This document shows, piece after piece, positions 8,862 to 19,477 of a stretch of DNA of 64,000 bases. The stretch is from Limosilactobacillus gastricus DSM 16045 (GTDB lineage Bacteria > Bacillota > Bacilli > Lactobacillales > Lactobacillaceae), in assembly GCF_001434365.1 (NCBI RefSeq), contig NZ_AZFN01000008.1, positions 20,423-84,422 of the forward strand, in the 5' to 3' direction. The notes beneath the pieces are model-generated. The model saw only the letters and a program-made list of their open reading frames with translations. It ran no database searches and had not been told where the DNA came from. The position numbers were made by a program, and so were the translations under genes. Position 1 is the stretch's first letter, and each line of letters opens with the position of its first letter.

Positions 8862-11800
8862 CTATGAATGTTCATCCTTCTTTTTACTAAAGCCAAGCAT
8901 ACTAATTAAGGCTGCCGTGGAGGCTAATCCTAATCCCAATAAAGCTGCATCATAGTTATTACCAGTTTGCGGTAACTTCATGCGTCTATTGGAAGTCGTC
9001 TGTTGGGAATTTGCTTTAGTTGGTGATAATTTAACTAACTTATCATTTGAAAGATTGGCATTAGTTGATGTTTGCGAAGTTGTAATTGTATTTGATGTTG
9101 CTTGCTCAGCTGGAGAATCTGCAAGATAGTAAATATCAATTGCTTCATCTGCCGTTGTTGAATTAACGATTTCGCTCTCTACTTGTGCAAGGGAAGCCGT
9201 GTAACCATCAATAGTATTAACCGCATATACTGGCCAACTACTGGTTGACCATTCACCATAGGATGATTGACCAGTTACTAGATCTGTTGTAACGCTTCTG
9301 GTTAAGGTAACGGGTTGCTTAATAACCTGATTGGTCCCATCTGGAAGATGCAGAGTAATGGTCCGCGCAACCGTTTTGCTTTCTTGTCCTTCACTGAATT
9401 GATGAACTAAGAAAATTTGGAACGCTTGGTTTGTTGAATCGTTATGGTCATATTTAGTTGATGTAACCTGATCATTAGTTAAGTCTGGATTAACTAGCGC
9501 CAGGTCATATCCAGCTGCCAGATAAGCTCTAATCATCTCATTAATTGAAGTAAAGTCGATTACTTCATCTGACCTACCAGTTAAGGTAACTGTTTGGATG
9601 CTTTGCCCGCTCGTTTGATCAACAAATATAACTTGGGCAACCTGCGGATCAGCTTGATAGCTGACATCAATTACTTGATTTGTCGTGTCAGCATTAACCG
9701 ATGTTTGGTCAACAGTTAACTGACTAGCGGTGTATCCAGCGATAGTTGGCACTTGATATGCCTCCCACTCACCAGTTGACCAATCACTAGTAGTTTGCTG
9801 GCCGCTAACTTGGTCAGTGGTGACAGTGCGCGTTAACGTAGCCGGTTGAACAACCGTTGTGACCGTCCCATTCGGTAAGTGCACCTTAATGGTCCGCGTA
9901 ATGGTTTGCTTTTCGGTCGAAGAATCTGTTTGGTGAGTCAAGTAAACCGTAAAGTTTTGATTTACTTGCGGATCTTGATCAAAGTCTGCAGGAATTAATT
10001 GGTTAGCTCTTACATCTGGATTTTGCGATCCCAATTCATAGCCTTGCTCCAAATAAGTCGCTAATTGATCATTAACCGTGGAGAAGTCAATCTTATCGTT
10101 GGATTCACCAGTCAGATTAGTAGTTTGTAAAACCTTACCATTAGTTTGGTCCACGAAAGTGACGGTTGCCACTTGGGGATCAGACTGATAAGAAATTGTA
10201 ATGGTTTGATCACTAGTATTTCCGTTGACGTCACTTTCGCTCACATTCGTTTGAGTTGGCGTATAACCATCAACTTCTGGCACAGTGTAGGCTGGCCAAT
10301 CAGCATTAGACCAGTCACCATAAGTTTGTTCCCCCGTTTCCTCATCAGTCATTACCATCCGTGAAATTACCGCCGTTTGGACGACTGATTCAACCTCACC
10401 TTTTGGCAACCATAATAAAATCGTCCGCGTAATTTTCCGGGACTCTTGCGTCGTGATTACGGATTTCGGTTGATGAACAAGATTAACAGTAAAGAACTGA
10501 TCGCCAGCTAGATTATAAGTGGCCGGACTTAACTGTTGGTTGGTAATGGATTGGTTATCAGAACTTAACATGTAGCCATCTTGCAATAAACTTGCAAGGG
10601 TTTGATTAGCTTGGGTGAAATCAATTGCTTCATTAACTCCACCATTAGTTGTTAATGTTGCTAAGACCGTACCATTAGATTTATCAACGAATTCAATCGT
10701 TGCCGTTCGAGGATCCGCTTGATAGGACACATTAACCGTCTGATCACTTGCATCACCATTAACCGGAACTTGATCAATCGTCATTTGGCTTGGCGTATAT
10801 CCGGTAATGTCCGGAACCTGATAAGCATCCCATTCACCAGTTGACCATTCACCATATGCTTGATCACCCGTGACTTGGTCCGTGGTTACCGATCGGGACA
10901 AGGTCGTAGGTTGCTTAATGACTGTCGTGGTACCATCCGGCAACTGAACATTAATGGTCCGGGTCAACGTTTTGTTTTCCGTGGTTGTTAGCGTTGCATG
11001 TTTCAAGTAAACGTTAAATCCTTGGTTAACCTGGTCATCATGGTCATAATCAGTTGGGGCTAACTCCCCATCAGTTAAATCGTGATTATCAGCAGTCAAA
11101 ACATAGCCATGGTTCAAATAGTCATTTAGTTGATCATTAGCAGCGCTAAAGTCAATCGCGGCGTCTGAAACCCCAGTTAAGTTAATGGTTTGTAATTCTT
11201 GACCGGTAGTTTGATCAATAAAAGTGACTTGAGCAATTTGTGGATCGGCTTGATAAGTCACGGTAATGGTTTGATCACTTGAATCACCGTTAACCGTCGC
11301 TGAATTAATGGTGAATTGACTTGGGTGATAGCCAGACATGGCGGACACTTGATAAGCCTCCCAGTCACCAGTTGACCATGCCCCAAATTCTTGATCACCC
11401 GTGACTTGATCAGTGGTTACTGTGCGGCTTAAGGTTACTGGTTGTTCAATGACCTTAGTTGTTCCATCAGGCAGCATTAGATTAATGGTCCGCGTTACGG
11501 TCTTAGTTTCAGTTGTCACCTCGGTTTGATGGACAAGGTAGACGTTGAAAGTTTGATTAACTTGGTCATCGTGATCGTAGTTAGCTGGATTTAAAAGATC
11601 AGTCGTTAAATCATGATTGTCATCTGCTAAGGCATAGCCTTGCTCTAAATAATTAGCTAATTGCTGATTAGCTGCTGAGAAGTTGATTGACGCATCCGAC
11701 AAGCCATTGATATCAAAAGTTCGGATAGTTTGGCCGGTAGTTTGATCAATGAAATTGACCTGGACCAATTGAGCATTAGGAAGGTAATTAATATTGACCA

Positions 11801-14800
11801 CTTGATCGTTCGTTTCGCAATCAACAGTCGTCGCATCCACCTGACCTTGCGATGGCGTGTATCCAGAGATACTTGGTACCGAATACTGTGACCATTCTCC
11901 GGTTGTCCAATCACCAATTGAGGCTACTTTAGTTACATTATCAGTAATGATGGTTCGATTAATGGTTACCGATTGGACTTCAGTGGACGTTTGTCCATCC
12001 GGTTGCGTAATGTTAATGGTCCGCGTAATAGTTCGTGGATCATCAGTGGTAGTTGTTGAGTGAACTAAATGGATAACAAGTTCCTGATCAACTTGATCAT
12101 CAGCATCAAAATTACGAGTGATTAAACGACCATTATTCACATCAGGATTGTTGGTTGATAGCATGTAACCTTGTTTCCAATAACTATCCAATAGATCCTG
12201 AGTCTGCTTAAGATCCATGGCACTATTGGAAGGACCAGTGATCGTTTGGCTTGATAAAGTCTCGCCCGTCGTATCGTCAATAAATTTAATTGTTGCTACT
12301 TGTTGGTTAGCTTGATAAGTAACGTCGATGGTCTGATCACTACTGTCACCAGTAACGACTGCCGAATCAATCATGACTTGACTTGGCCGATAACCATTGA
12401 CCGTTGGTAGTTGATATTGCTCCCAATCAGCCGTTGACCAAGCACTAAAGCTCTGATCACCCGTCACTTGATCGGTGGTAATGGTGCGTTTTAAGGTCAC
12501 CGGTTGCTCAATAACTTCTGTTGTCTGATCTGGTTTGTGAATCCGAATTGTTCGAGTGATTGTCTTGCTTTCCTCGGACTGACTCGTTTGATGAACTAAG
12601 TAGACCTTAAAGTCCTGATCAACTGTATCATCATGATCATAATTAGTAGGTGTTAAAAGTCCGTTGGTTAATTGCGGATTTTGGTTAGCTAATTGATAAC
12701 CTTGCTTTAAATATTCAGTCAATAAGGTATTTGCATCCGCAAAATCAATCGCCGAATCAGAATTACCGGTAAGGTTTAGGCTTTGCAAAGTCTTCCCACT
12801 GGTTTGATCAATCAATTCAACCGTAGCGACTTGGGTATTAGGTTGATAAGTAATGGTGACCGTTTGATTATTTGTATCTCCATCGACATTTTCCCTAGCC
12901 ACTGAAGCTTGACTCGGCGTATAGCCATCAACCACTGGCACTACAAATGCTGGCCACTCATCGGTTGACCAATCACCATAGGTTTGATCCCCCGTCACTT
13001 GATCCGTTTCGACCTGGCGAGTCAAAGTAATTGGCTGTTCAAGCGTATCACTAGTGCCATCAGGTTTAATAATCGTAATGGTCCGGGTGATGATTTTGCT
13101 TTCTTGGCTAATTTGACTAGCATGAACTAAATTAATCGTAAATGTTTGCACATCATCAGGATCATTATTGTAATTAGCTGGAGTAATCGCATTATCCGTA
13201 ATTACTGAATTATCATTTGCTAATTGGTAACCGTGAGCAAGATAGTAAGCTAATTGATTATTTGAGCTGGTGAAATCAATCTTTGCGCCAGTCGTCCCGT
13301 TTAATTCCCGTTGTCCTAATTCGACCCCCGTCGTCTCATCAAAGATTTTTACGATGGCCGTTTGCGGGTCAGCGGTATAAGAAATATTAACGATCTGATC
13401 TTGGGTCGTCCCATCCACGGTTGATGAATCAACTTCACTTTGTGATGGTGTATAGCCTTTGATAGTTGGGGTCAGGTAAGCCGACCATTGTCCACTGGTC
13501 CAGTCACCGATAGTTTGTTGATTAGTAACCAAATCAGTTGTTACCGTGCGCGTCAATTCAACGGGTTGACTAGTGGTAGTTTGTGATCCATCGGGATTCG
13601 TGACATTAATGATTCTTGTGACCGTCCGCATCTCTGTAGATTCGGAGGTACCGTGACATAAGTAAACCGTAAAAGTTTGTAATTGTTGGTCATCATGATC
13701 AAACTGACTTGGACTAAATACCCCTTCAGTGATATCCGATGTCTTTTGCGTCGAAAGTACATATCCGTGAGCCAAATAGTAGGCTAATTGCGCATTAGCT
13801 TCACTAAAGTCAATTTGACTATCGGAAGGACCAAAGATCCCAAAGGTATTTAAGCGCTGGCCCGTCGTGTCATCAATAATAATAGCCGCTGCTAATTGTT
13901 GGTCTGCTCGATAACCAATATTAACAGTCTGGTCATTAGTAGTTCCATCAACCTTACTATTCATCACTACAACTGTTGATGGCGTGTATCCAGCAATTGT
14001 TGGCGTAACAAATACCGGCCATTCAGCACTAGTCCAGTCACCGTATGTCTTCTCACCCGTAACTAAATCCGTCGTGACTGAACGAGTGATCGTCACCGGT
14101 TGTTCTTCAGTAGTGACCGTCCCATCGGGATTATGAACATTAATCGTTCGCGTGACCGTCTTTGATTCCGTTGTTTCAACAGTCGCATGCACTAAATAGA
14201 CATTGATCACTTGGGTTTCATCATCATCCCGATCATAATCGGTCGGTGTTATGGTATCACCGGTGACATTCGAATTATTGCTGGCTAATTGATAGCCATG
14301 CGCTAGATAGTAGGCTAATTGGGAGTTGGGAGTTGAAAAATCAATGGCTTGATCACTCTTTCCAATTAAGGCATCTTGACTTAAGACGGCCCCGGTAGTT
14401 TGATCAATCAAATTAACCTGCGCTTGTTGTTGATTAGGGGTATATGTGATTTGGACGGTTTGATCTGATAAGTCACTAGTAACCGTCATTTCAGCTACCG
14501 ATGAAATAGTAGGCGTGTAACCAGCAATATTAGGCGTCGTATAATCTTCCCATTCGCCGCTTGTCCAATCCGAGTAGGTTTTATTACCGGTGACTTGATC
14601 AGTTGTCACCGTGCGGCTAAGGGTAACTGGTTGGGTCGTAATCGTAACTGAGCCATCTGGATTAGTCACCTTGATAGTTCGCGTAATCGTTTTGGTTTCA
14701 GTTGAATCAGTGGTCCCATGGACTAATTTAACCGTAAATGTTTGGTCACTATTGTCATCACTATCAAAGGTGGCTCCGGTTTGATAATCACTTGACGCTA

Positions 14801-17800
14801 AGACATATCCTTGATCAAGTAGGTTTTGTAAATTTTGGGAATAATCAAAATCAATCGTGTCCCCTTGCTTACCAGAAACACTGATGGTAGTTAAGATTGC
14901 ATCATTATTGTCCGCATCGAGATAATTAATCGTCGCTCCTTGATAATGCTTATAAACTAATTGACCAGTTGTATTTTGATTGACACTTAAACTAGTCGAC
15001 CCTGCATTTGACGATGAATCAAGATACCAGCCGGCAAAAGTTCCAGAAACTGCGGGGACAATACTGGTTGAATCGGTGATGTCACCGGCTCCCGTTTGGG
15101 TAAGTTGACCATTTTCATCAATCGTCGTATTAGTAGCGGATGTAGTCCCACTTACTGGCGTCCAATCCGAAGTTGTCGTGCTTAAGACGGCCCCAGTAAC
15201 TAAATTAACGGTGTAAGTATTATAGGATTCATAATTAATGGTTTGAACCACGTCTGCGACAGATGGTTTATTAGTTGCATTACCTTCAAAGACATATTGA
15301 ACCGTTCGGGTTGCCGTAGCGTGATTGGTATAGCTATTAGCGTCATTAACTGGTGAGTTAACGGGGGTGTTGGCTGGATAAGTCGTTGTCTGCCCTGTTT
15401 GGAGGTCAGTTAATTGAGTAACCCCAGCAGTTGGAACTGATGAAACATTGGCAGTGACTTGCCGTAATTTATAAACCACCTTATCATCATCGAAATAATA
15501 AGCGGCCTTGACATTGAAAGTGGCTGTTTGATTGCTTTCACCATCCTGCCAAGTTACGGACCCATTTTCTAAGGTATTAGCAGGGAAATTATCTGAGTCT
15601 ATGGCATAGCCTTGATTTAATAAGTTATTGATAATTGCCACATCATGGGCATCAAACCAACTAGCATAATTCGTTGACCATGGGAAATCGGTTTTGCGAA
15701 CAACCGAGGTGCCATCAGTATAAGTCTTACTGTAATCAAGATTAACGGTCTGACTAACCCCGTTAGCATCAACGTATTCGAGGACCGTCTTAATGGTGGA
15801 AGTCCCAGAAATGGTAATACTTGGCGATCCCGAAGACCCTGCAGCCACAATTTGTGGTTTGTCGTAGCCGGTTGCCGTTACTAGAAAGGCTAAACTTGCT
15901 GATTTGTTGACGTCACTAGCTAAAGTAGCATCCGTCCCATTTAAATAGAAATAACCGGCGCTGGAATTTCCGGCAATTTCATCAACTTGAATTTCGATCG
16001 ATTTAATGGCCGACCAATCAGTCACCTGATCGGCAGTGACATAATTGGAACTAGTCGGTTCAGCTGTAGCACTGGTAGAGAAAGCTTTGGTTGAATACAA
16101 AATAGTATAGTTACCACTATAATCGGTCGTAACGGGACCCGTTAAATCAAACTTAAAATTAGTGCTACTGGTTGTCTTCGGTACATTAATGTACACATGA
16201 ATATTAGTAGCCGTAGTACTTAAAGCATTCACCACTGCCACTTCATAACTCATGGCCGTTGACCCCTTATCATTCGAGGTTCCCTTATTAACATACCAAT
16301 CGTTACTATTCCCTTTTGCCATCCCCGTAGTATAAAGGGCGGCTGCTTGCGTGATAGTCCAACTCCCTGAACCAATTAAATAAGTATTATCCGTTTGACC
16401 TTCTGTAAAGTCACTATTGAAGTCACTTAACGAACTGACTTTAGTGTCTAACATGTTCGTCGCAGTGGTAACATAGATCGGAATCGTATAGGTCCCAGTG
16501 GTGGCCGTATTACTGTTGTTTACCCAAACCCGGTTGACGGTCTGACTAGTATCTAAATAGTAACCTGTTCCGGAATAATCAATTTTAACTACTTGTTGAT
16601 TACCCACCCAGAAAGTAGAGACGGTTGGTGAACCCACAAAATCACTGGCTGCTGCATTATAAGTCACCCCTTGGGGTAAGACATAGTAATAGGTGGGTTC
16701 TTTAATGGTATTCGTATTCTCGCTACTATTATTTTCGTTTGTGACCGAAATATAACCAGCCTTATCAGTACCAGGCGTTTTATTGGCCTGGTAAATGAAA
16801 ATATTTTGAGCAGCGACTAAATCTTCTTCACCAATTACTTGTTGAGTATTGGTGGCTCCCCAGCTCGGGTAAACGACCGAACCATCCTTGACATAAGATA
16901 GCGAGGCGGATGTATCAGTAATGGAAGAGCTTAATTTATCACCACTTTTTACCGCCGAACCGTCATCATAGGTTTTCGAAATTTTCCCTAAGACTTTAAA
17001 TTCATCGGTCCGACTAGTGACGTTATTATAGGTAGCCGTGGCGGTCGTATCGCCAACGTTCACTAAATTAGGTTTAAATACGGCCGTCCGGATGGAGCTA
17101 GATCCCGTCGCACTAACAGTTTCTCCCGCCGCTACCGTCCCAGCAGAAGTGGTGCCATCCGCATAGGTTAAGGTGTAATCATAACTAGTCACTCCAGTCA
17201 AATTCTTACTATCAACAGGCGTAGTGATTCCGGTTGCCATCAAACCATCGGCGATCTTAATCGTAATTTCCGCATCAGTAAGATTTAGAATTGAATTATT
17301 TCCAAAGCCAAATTCATTAATATAAGTTGGATCATTAGAACTATCGTCATCTAACAGTAATGTATTACTTGAGGCCGCCCCGGAGGCGGAAACCGTAAGT
17401 TCACCTTTGGAAGTCGTATTATCTTCACCACGCAGGGTTTCCGTCCAAGTTCCTGCCGTAGCGGTTAAGGTTTGACTCCCCTCATCATCTAATTTTTGGA
17501 CAATCGTAATGGGGGCATTAGCACTAACAACTGTATCTGTGCTGGGGGTAGTCGTTTGATAACTACCAATTAAGTAATACCCGGCAGCCCCTTCATATCC
17601 CTGTTTTCCTGATCCTTTGGGAACCGTGATGATAATATCAGTACCAATCCCGTTTGGTTGGGAAATGGTAGTCTGATCGGTAAAGGCATTGGCCGTTGCA
17701 GTTGCTGATTCATCCAGCTGAAACGATGATGGTACCGGAATAGTAATAATGGTTCCGTAATTATCAGCCGAATTAATCTGATTAGATGCATAGGAGTTAC

Positions 17801-18725
17801 TATCTTGGACCCCGTTGGCCTCGTTAATTTTGAGTAAATAACGATAATTGGTATTAACCGCAATTGAACTCGCTGTACTCGTGGATGGATTATCTCGAGT
17901 AAACTGAGGATTCATACCGGGTGTAATAATGGAAGTATAGGTTTTTGAAGTAGATCCGACCGATTCACCGTCGCTGTTTACTCCCGACAAAGTCATGACT
18001 AATTCATTTGTACCAATATTACTAATCGGCTTTGCTTGAGCAGCATAGTTATTAGTTTCGCTTAAAACGACTTTATCCTGAAAAGATGCATTGGCGGTCA
18101 AAAGATACTTAACATACCAGTAATTGTTATCACTAGTAAGCGTAGTAGTCCCCACGGTACCAGTTAAGCTCCCATAACTAGGCTGACCATAAGTAGCGTT
18201 TTTGGGGATTTGTAAAGTGAAGGTATCACCAGCATTCCCCGTTAAATTAAGACTAATCGTGATCGGACTGGTTGATCCATCGTTTCCAGTTGTTGTTTTC
18301 GACAAGCTAATCGAATTATCAAAAACCTCTTGGGAATCGGCCGTGATTTCACCATCATCAGTCGTATCCACTGCCGCACTCATCGTTGTTACTACAGCGG
18401 ATGCCGTATCATTAGATGTGCTATCAGTGCTGGAGCTAGTGGGTGTAGAAGTAGCAGTAGAAGTTGAACTAGCGCTAGCATTGTCAGTCACCTGAGCGCT
18501 CGAACTAGTATTACTTGCTGCTGAACTGTTTAGACTAGTAGTTGTTGTATCGGCAGTTGTTAGACTGCTAGAACTATCGGCTAAAGCATTTGTTCCATTG
18601 ACAAATAAAAAGGTCGTTCCTAATAAGACAGAAGCGACCCCGATATTTAACTTTCGTAAACCGAATCTTTGCTGAGCCCGCAAAACATTCATTGGTTTAC
18701 CATTAATATTATTCTTCCCTAACAT
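8862..18725 (-). CDS. Giant YSIRK/LPQTG mucus-binding-type adhesin
   Basis: Sortase-anchored surface protein of 3287 residues. The signal peptide is of YSIRK type (RFGLRKLNIGVASVLLG, cleavage probably after NALA near residue 50), followed by a Ser/Thr-rich spacer. Residues about 130-1260 form a beta-rich region I do not recognise. Residues about 1264-3200 are eleven tandem repeats, each with an IDQTTG...IDF...YL..GY half and a TRTI...PDGT...DQVTGD...W..GYTPSQ half. These resemble the MucBP-type plus MUB B2-like pair of lactobacillus MUB proteins. The C-terminus has LPQTG (residue 3251), a hydrophobic helix and KKKDEHS. Binding to mucus or host glycans is inferred from the family. GAGGG precedes the ATG. 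The gene is intact despite its size and is transcribed separately from the next adhesin. Confidence 0.92.
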   Translation of the reverse strand: MLGKNNINGKPMNVLRAQQRFGLRKLNIGVASVLLGTTFLFVNGTNALADSSSSLTTADTTTTSLNSSAASNTSSSAQVTDNASASSTSTATSTPTSSSTDSTSNDTASAVVTTMSAAVDTTDDGEITADSQEVFDNSISLSKTTTGNDGSTSPITISLNLTGNAGDTFTLQIPKNATYGQPSYGSLTGTVGTTTLTSDNNYWYVKYLLTANASFQDKVVLSETNNYAAQAKPISNIGTNELVMTLSGVNSDGESVGSTSKTYTSIITPGMNPQFTRDNPSTSTASSIAVNTNYRYLLKINEANGVQDSNSYASNQINSADNYGTIITIPVPSSFQLDESATATANAFTDQTTISQPNGIGTDIIITVPKGSGKQGYEGAAGYYLIGSYQTTTPSTDTVVSANAPITIVQKLDDEGSQTLTATAGTWTETLRGEDNTTSKGELTVSASGAASSNTLLLDDDSSNDPTYINEFGFGNNSILNLTDAEITIKIADGLMATGITTPVDSKNLTGVTSYDYTLTYADGTTSAGTVAAGETVSATGSSSIRTAVFKPNLVNVGDTTATATYNNVTSRTDEFKVLGKISKTYDDGSAVKSGDKLSSSITDTSASLSYVKDGSVVYPSWGATNTQQVIGEEDLVAAQNIFIYQANKTPGTDKAGYISVTNENNSSENTNTIKEPTYYYVLPQGVTYNAAASDFVGSPTVSTFWVGNQQVVKIDYSGTGYYLDTSQTVNRVWVNNSNTATTGTYTIPIYVTTATNMLDTKVSSLSDFNSDFTEGQTDNTYLIGSGSWTITQAAALYTTGMAKGNSNDWYVNKGTSNDKGSTAMSYEVAVVNALSTTATNIHVYINVPKTTSSTNFKFDLTGPVTTDYSGNYTILYSTKAFSTSATAEPTSSNYVTADQVTDWSAIKSIEIQVDEIAGNSSAGYFYLNGTDATLASDVNKSASLAFLVTATGYDKPQIVAAGSSGSPSITISGTSTIKTVLEYVDANGVSQTVNLDYSKTYTDGTSVVRKTDFPWSTNYASWFDAHDVAIINNLLNQGYAIDSDNFPANTLENGSVTWQDGESNQTATFNVKAAYYFDDDKVVYKLRQVTANVSSVPTAGVTQLTDLQTGQTTTYPANTPVNSPVNDANSYTNHATATRTVQYVFEGNATNKPSVADVVQTINYESYNTYTVNLVTGAVLSTTTSDWTPVSGTTSATNTTIDENGQLTQTGAGDITDSTSIVPAVSGTFAGWYLDSSSNAGSTSLSVNQNTTGQLVYKHYQGATINYLDADNNDAILTTISVSGKQGDTIDFDYSQNLQNLLDQGYVLASSDYQTGATFDSDDNSDQTFTVKLVHGTTDSTETKTITRTIKVTNPDGSVTITTQPVTLSRTVTTDQVTGNKTYSDWTSGEWEDYTTPNIAGYTPTISSVAEMTVTSDLSDQTVQITYTPNQQQAQVNLIDQTTGAVLSQDALIGKSDQAIDFSTPNSQLAYYLAHGYQLASNNSNVTGDTITPTDYDRDDDETQVINVYLVHATVETTESKTVTRTINVHNPDGTVTTEEQPVTITRSVTTDLVTGEKTYGDWTSAEWPVFVTPTIAGYTPSTVVVMNSKVDGTTNDQTVNIGYRADQQLAAAIIIDDTTGQRLNTFGIFGPSDSQIDFSEANAQLAYYLAHGYVLSTQKTSDITEGVFSPSQFDHDDQQLQTFTVYLCHGTSESTEMRTVTRIINVTNPDGSQTTTSQPVELTRTVTTDLVTNQQTIGDWTSGQWSAYLTPTIKGYTPSQSEVDSSTVDGTTQDQIVNISYTADPQTAIVKIFDETTGVELGQRELNGTTGAKIDFTSSNNQLAYYLAHGYQLANDNSVITDNAITPANYNNDPDDVQTFTINLVHASQISQESKIITRTITIIKPDGTSDTLEQPITLTRQVETDQVTGDQTYGDWSTDEWPAFVVPVVDGYTPSQASVARENVDGDTNNQTVTITYQPNTQVATVELIDQTSGKTLQSLNLTGNSDSAIDFADANTLLTEYLKQGYQLANQNPQLTNGLLTPTNYDHDDTVDQDFKVYLVHQTSQSEESKTITRTIRIHKPDQTTEVIEQPVTLKRTITTDQVTGDQSFSAWSTADWEQYQLPTVNGYRPSQVMIDSAVVTGDSSDQTIDVTYQANQQVATIKFIDDTTGETLSSQTITGPSNSAMDLKQTQDLLDSYWKQGYMLSTNNPDVNNGRLITRNFDADDQVDQELVIHLVHSTTTTDDPRTITRTINITQPDGQTSTEVQSVTINRTIITDNVTKVASIGDWTTGEWSQYSVPSISGYTPSQGQVDATTVDCETNDQVVNINYLPNAQLVQVNFIDQTTGQTIRTFDINGLSDASINFSAANQQLANYLEQGYALADDNHDLTTDLLNPANYDHDDQVNQTFNVYLVHQTEVTTETKTVTRTINLMLPDGTTKVIEQPVTLSRTVTTDQVTGDQEFGAWSTGDWEAYQVSAMSGYHPSQFTINSATVNGDSSDQTITVTYQADPQIAQVTFIDQTTGQELQTINLTGVSDAAIDFSAANDQLNDYLNHGYVLTADNHDLTDGELAPTDYDHDDQVNQGFNVYLKHATLTTTENKTLTRTINVQLPDGTTTVIKQPTTLSRSVTTDQVTGDQAYGEWSTGEWDAYQVPDITGYTPSQMTIDQVPVNGDASDQTVNVSYQADPRTATIEFVDKSNGTVLATLTTNGGVNEAIDFTQANQTLASLLQDGYMLSSDNQSITNQQLSPATYNLAGDQFFTVNLVHQPKSVITTQESRKITRTILLWLPKGEVESVVQTAVISRMVMTDEETGEQTYGDWSNADWPAYTVPEVDGYTPTQTNVSESDVNGNTSDQTITISYQSDPQVATVTFVDQTNGKVLQTTNLTGESNDKIDFSTVNDQLATYLEQGYELGSQNPDVRANQLIPADFDQDPQVNQNFTVYLTHQTDSSTEKQTITRTIKVHLPNGTVTTVVQPATLTRTVTTDQVSGQQTTSDWSTGEWEAYQVPTIAGYTASQLTVDQTSVNADTTNQVIDVSYQADPQVAQVIFVDQTSGQSIQTVTLTGRSDEVIDFTSINEMIRAYLAAGYDLALVNPDLTNDQVTSTKYDHNDSTNQAFQIFLVHQFSEGQESKTVARTITLHLPDGTNQVIKQPVTLTRSVTTDLVTGQSSYGEWSTSSWPVYAVNTIDGYTASLAQVESEIVNSTTADEAIDIYYLADSPAEQATSNTITTSQTSTNANLSNDKLVKLSPTKANSQQTTSNRRMKLPQTGNNYDAALLGLGLASTAALISMLGFSKKKDEHS
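9120..14936 (-). repeat. Eleven MUB-like protein repeats of about 176 residues
   Basis: Eleven consecutive units were counted from the recurring start (A-x-V/I-x-x-I/V-D) and the recurring end box GYTPSQ or variants (GYRPSQ, GYHPSQ, GYTASQ). Mean unit is about 529 bases. Units are clearly related in protein but diverged in DNA, so the array is old rather than freshly amplified. The first unit (nearest 14936) is the most divergent. Confidence 0.85.
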
Positions 18726-18736
18726 TAGATCCCTCT

Positions 18737-18755
18737 ACATATATTCAATATATCT
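18737..18755. repeat. Leader palindrome of the giant adhesin gene
   Basis: ACATATATTCAATATATCT between promoter and ribosome site. The arms are the inverse of those at 8713-8733 in front of the other adhesin gene, in the same relative place (between -10 and ribosome site). Elsewhere in the window I did not notice this element. Confidence 0.5.
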
Positions 18756-18767
18756 ATAACACCTAAA

Positions 18768-18796
18768 ATCATACCATACATAATTGTATATATGAA
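18768..18796 (-). promoter_or_regulatory. Candidate promoter of the giant adhesin gene
   Basis: TATGAT (-10) and TTCATA (-35) with a 17-bp spacer on the minus strand. The -35 is weak. The remaining gap up to msrB is AT-rich and holds only the msrB terminator. Confidence 0.5.
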
Positions 18797-18899
18797 GTTA
18801 TCAGACGATAATGTCAGGATTTTATTTACCAAAATGACCTTATAACTTGGTATTTTGTTCATAGATTGGGTTACTAAGCTCTAAATTAGAAGCTATTAA

Positions 18900-18930
18900 T
18901 AAAAAAAGATGAATCGATAACGATCCATCT
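18900..18930 (-). terminator. Terminator of msrB
   Basis: On the minus strand, arms AGATGGATCG and CGATTCATCT with loop TTAT are followed by seven T, 37 bases past the msrB stop. Confidence 0.85.
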
Positions 18931-18967
18931 AATTAAAAAATTGTAAAAGCGAAATTAATATATATTG

Positions 18968-19402
18968 TTATTTTTCTAACTGGGAAAGGTATTTACCGTA
19001 TCCGGCTGCCGCCATTTGGTCCTTAGGAATAAACCTTAAGGCAGCTGAATTAATACAATATCGAAGTCCACCCAATTCTTGGGGACCATCATTGAACACG
19101 TGGCCTAAATGGGAATTGGCTTCTTCACTTCGGACTTCAGTCCTCACTCGTGCCAAAGAAGTATCAATTTGCTCTTTTAATTTACCGATGGGTTTACTAA
19201 AAGCCGGCCAACCGCAACCTGCATCATACTTATCTGCCGAGAGAAATAATGGCTCACCACTGACCACATCCACATAAATACCTTCCTCATAAAAATCATC
19301 ATATCTACCACTAAAGGGAGCTTCCGTTGCGGACTCTTGAGTAACGGCATATTGTTCTGGTGTCAGTCGACCCTTTAAATCAGCTTGTTTTTCTTGTTGC
19401 AT
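18968..19402 (-). CDS. msrB: Peptide-methionine (R)-S-oxide reductase MsrB
   Basis: Reduces the R-epimer of methionine sulfoxide in proteins, using thioredoxin; cytoplasmic repair of oxidative damage. 144 residues from the ATG at 19402. This start is preferred to the in-frame GTG at 19411 because AGAAGG lies 7 bases before it. Family landmarks are [49 protein letters not shown] and the catalytic Cys in [15 protein letters not shown]. The paired CxxC zinc motifs of some MsrBs are absent. It is monocistronic between its own terminator and the lactate oxidase terminator. Placement beside a hydrogen-peroxide-producing oxidase gene is sensible but may be chance. Confidence 0.95.
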   Translation of the reverse strand: MQQEKQADLKGRLTPEQYAVTQESATEAPFSGRYDDFYEEGIYVDVVSGEPLFLSADKYDAGCGWPAFSKPIGKLKEQIDTSLARVRTEVRSEEANSHLGHVFNDGPQELGGLRYCINSAALRFIPKDQMAAAGYGKYLSQLEK

Positions 19403-19477
19403 ATTCTTCACCTTCTTAAGCTTATTTTTTGTTTATTTTACATGATTAAATTGTCTGATCAATATAAATGCATCAAA

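Noticed and set aside
9120..14936. CRISPR or DNA satellite array
   Set aside because: The periodicity of about 529 bases is in one long coding frame and belongs to protein domains; there are no short identical repeats with spacers.
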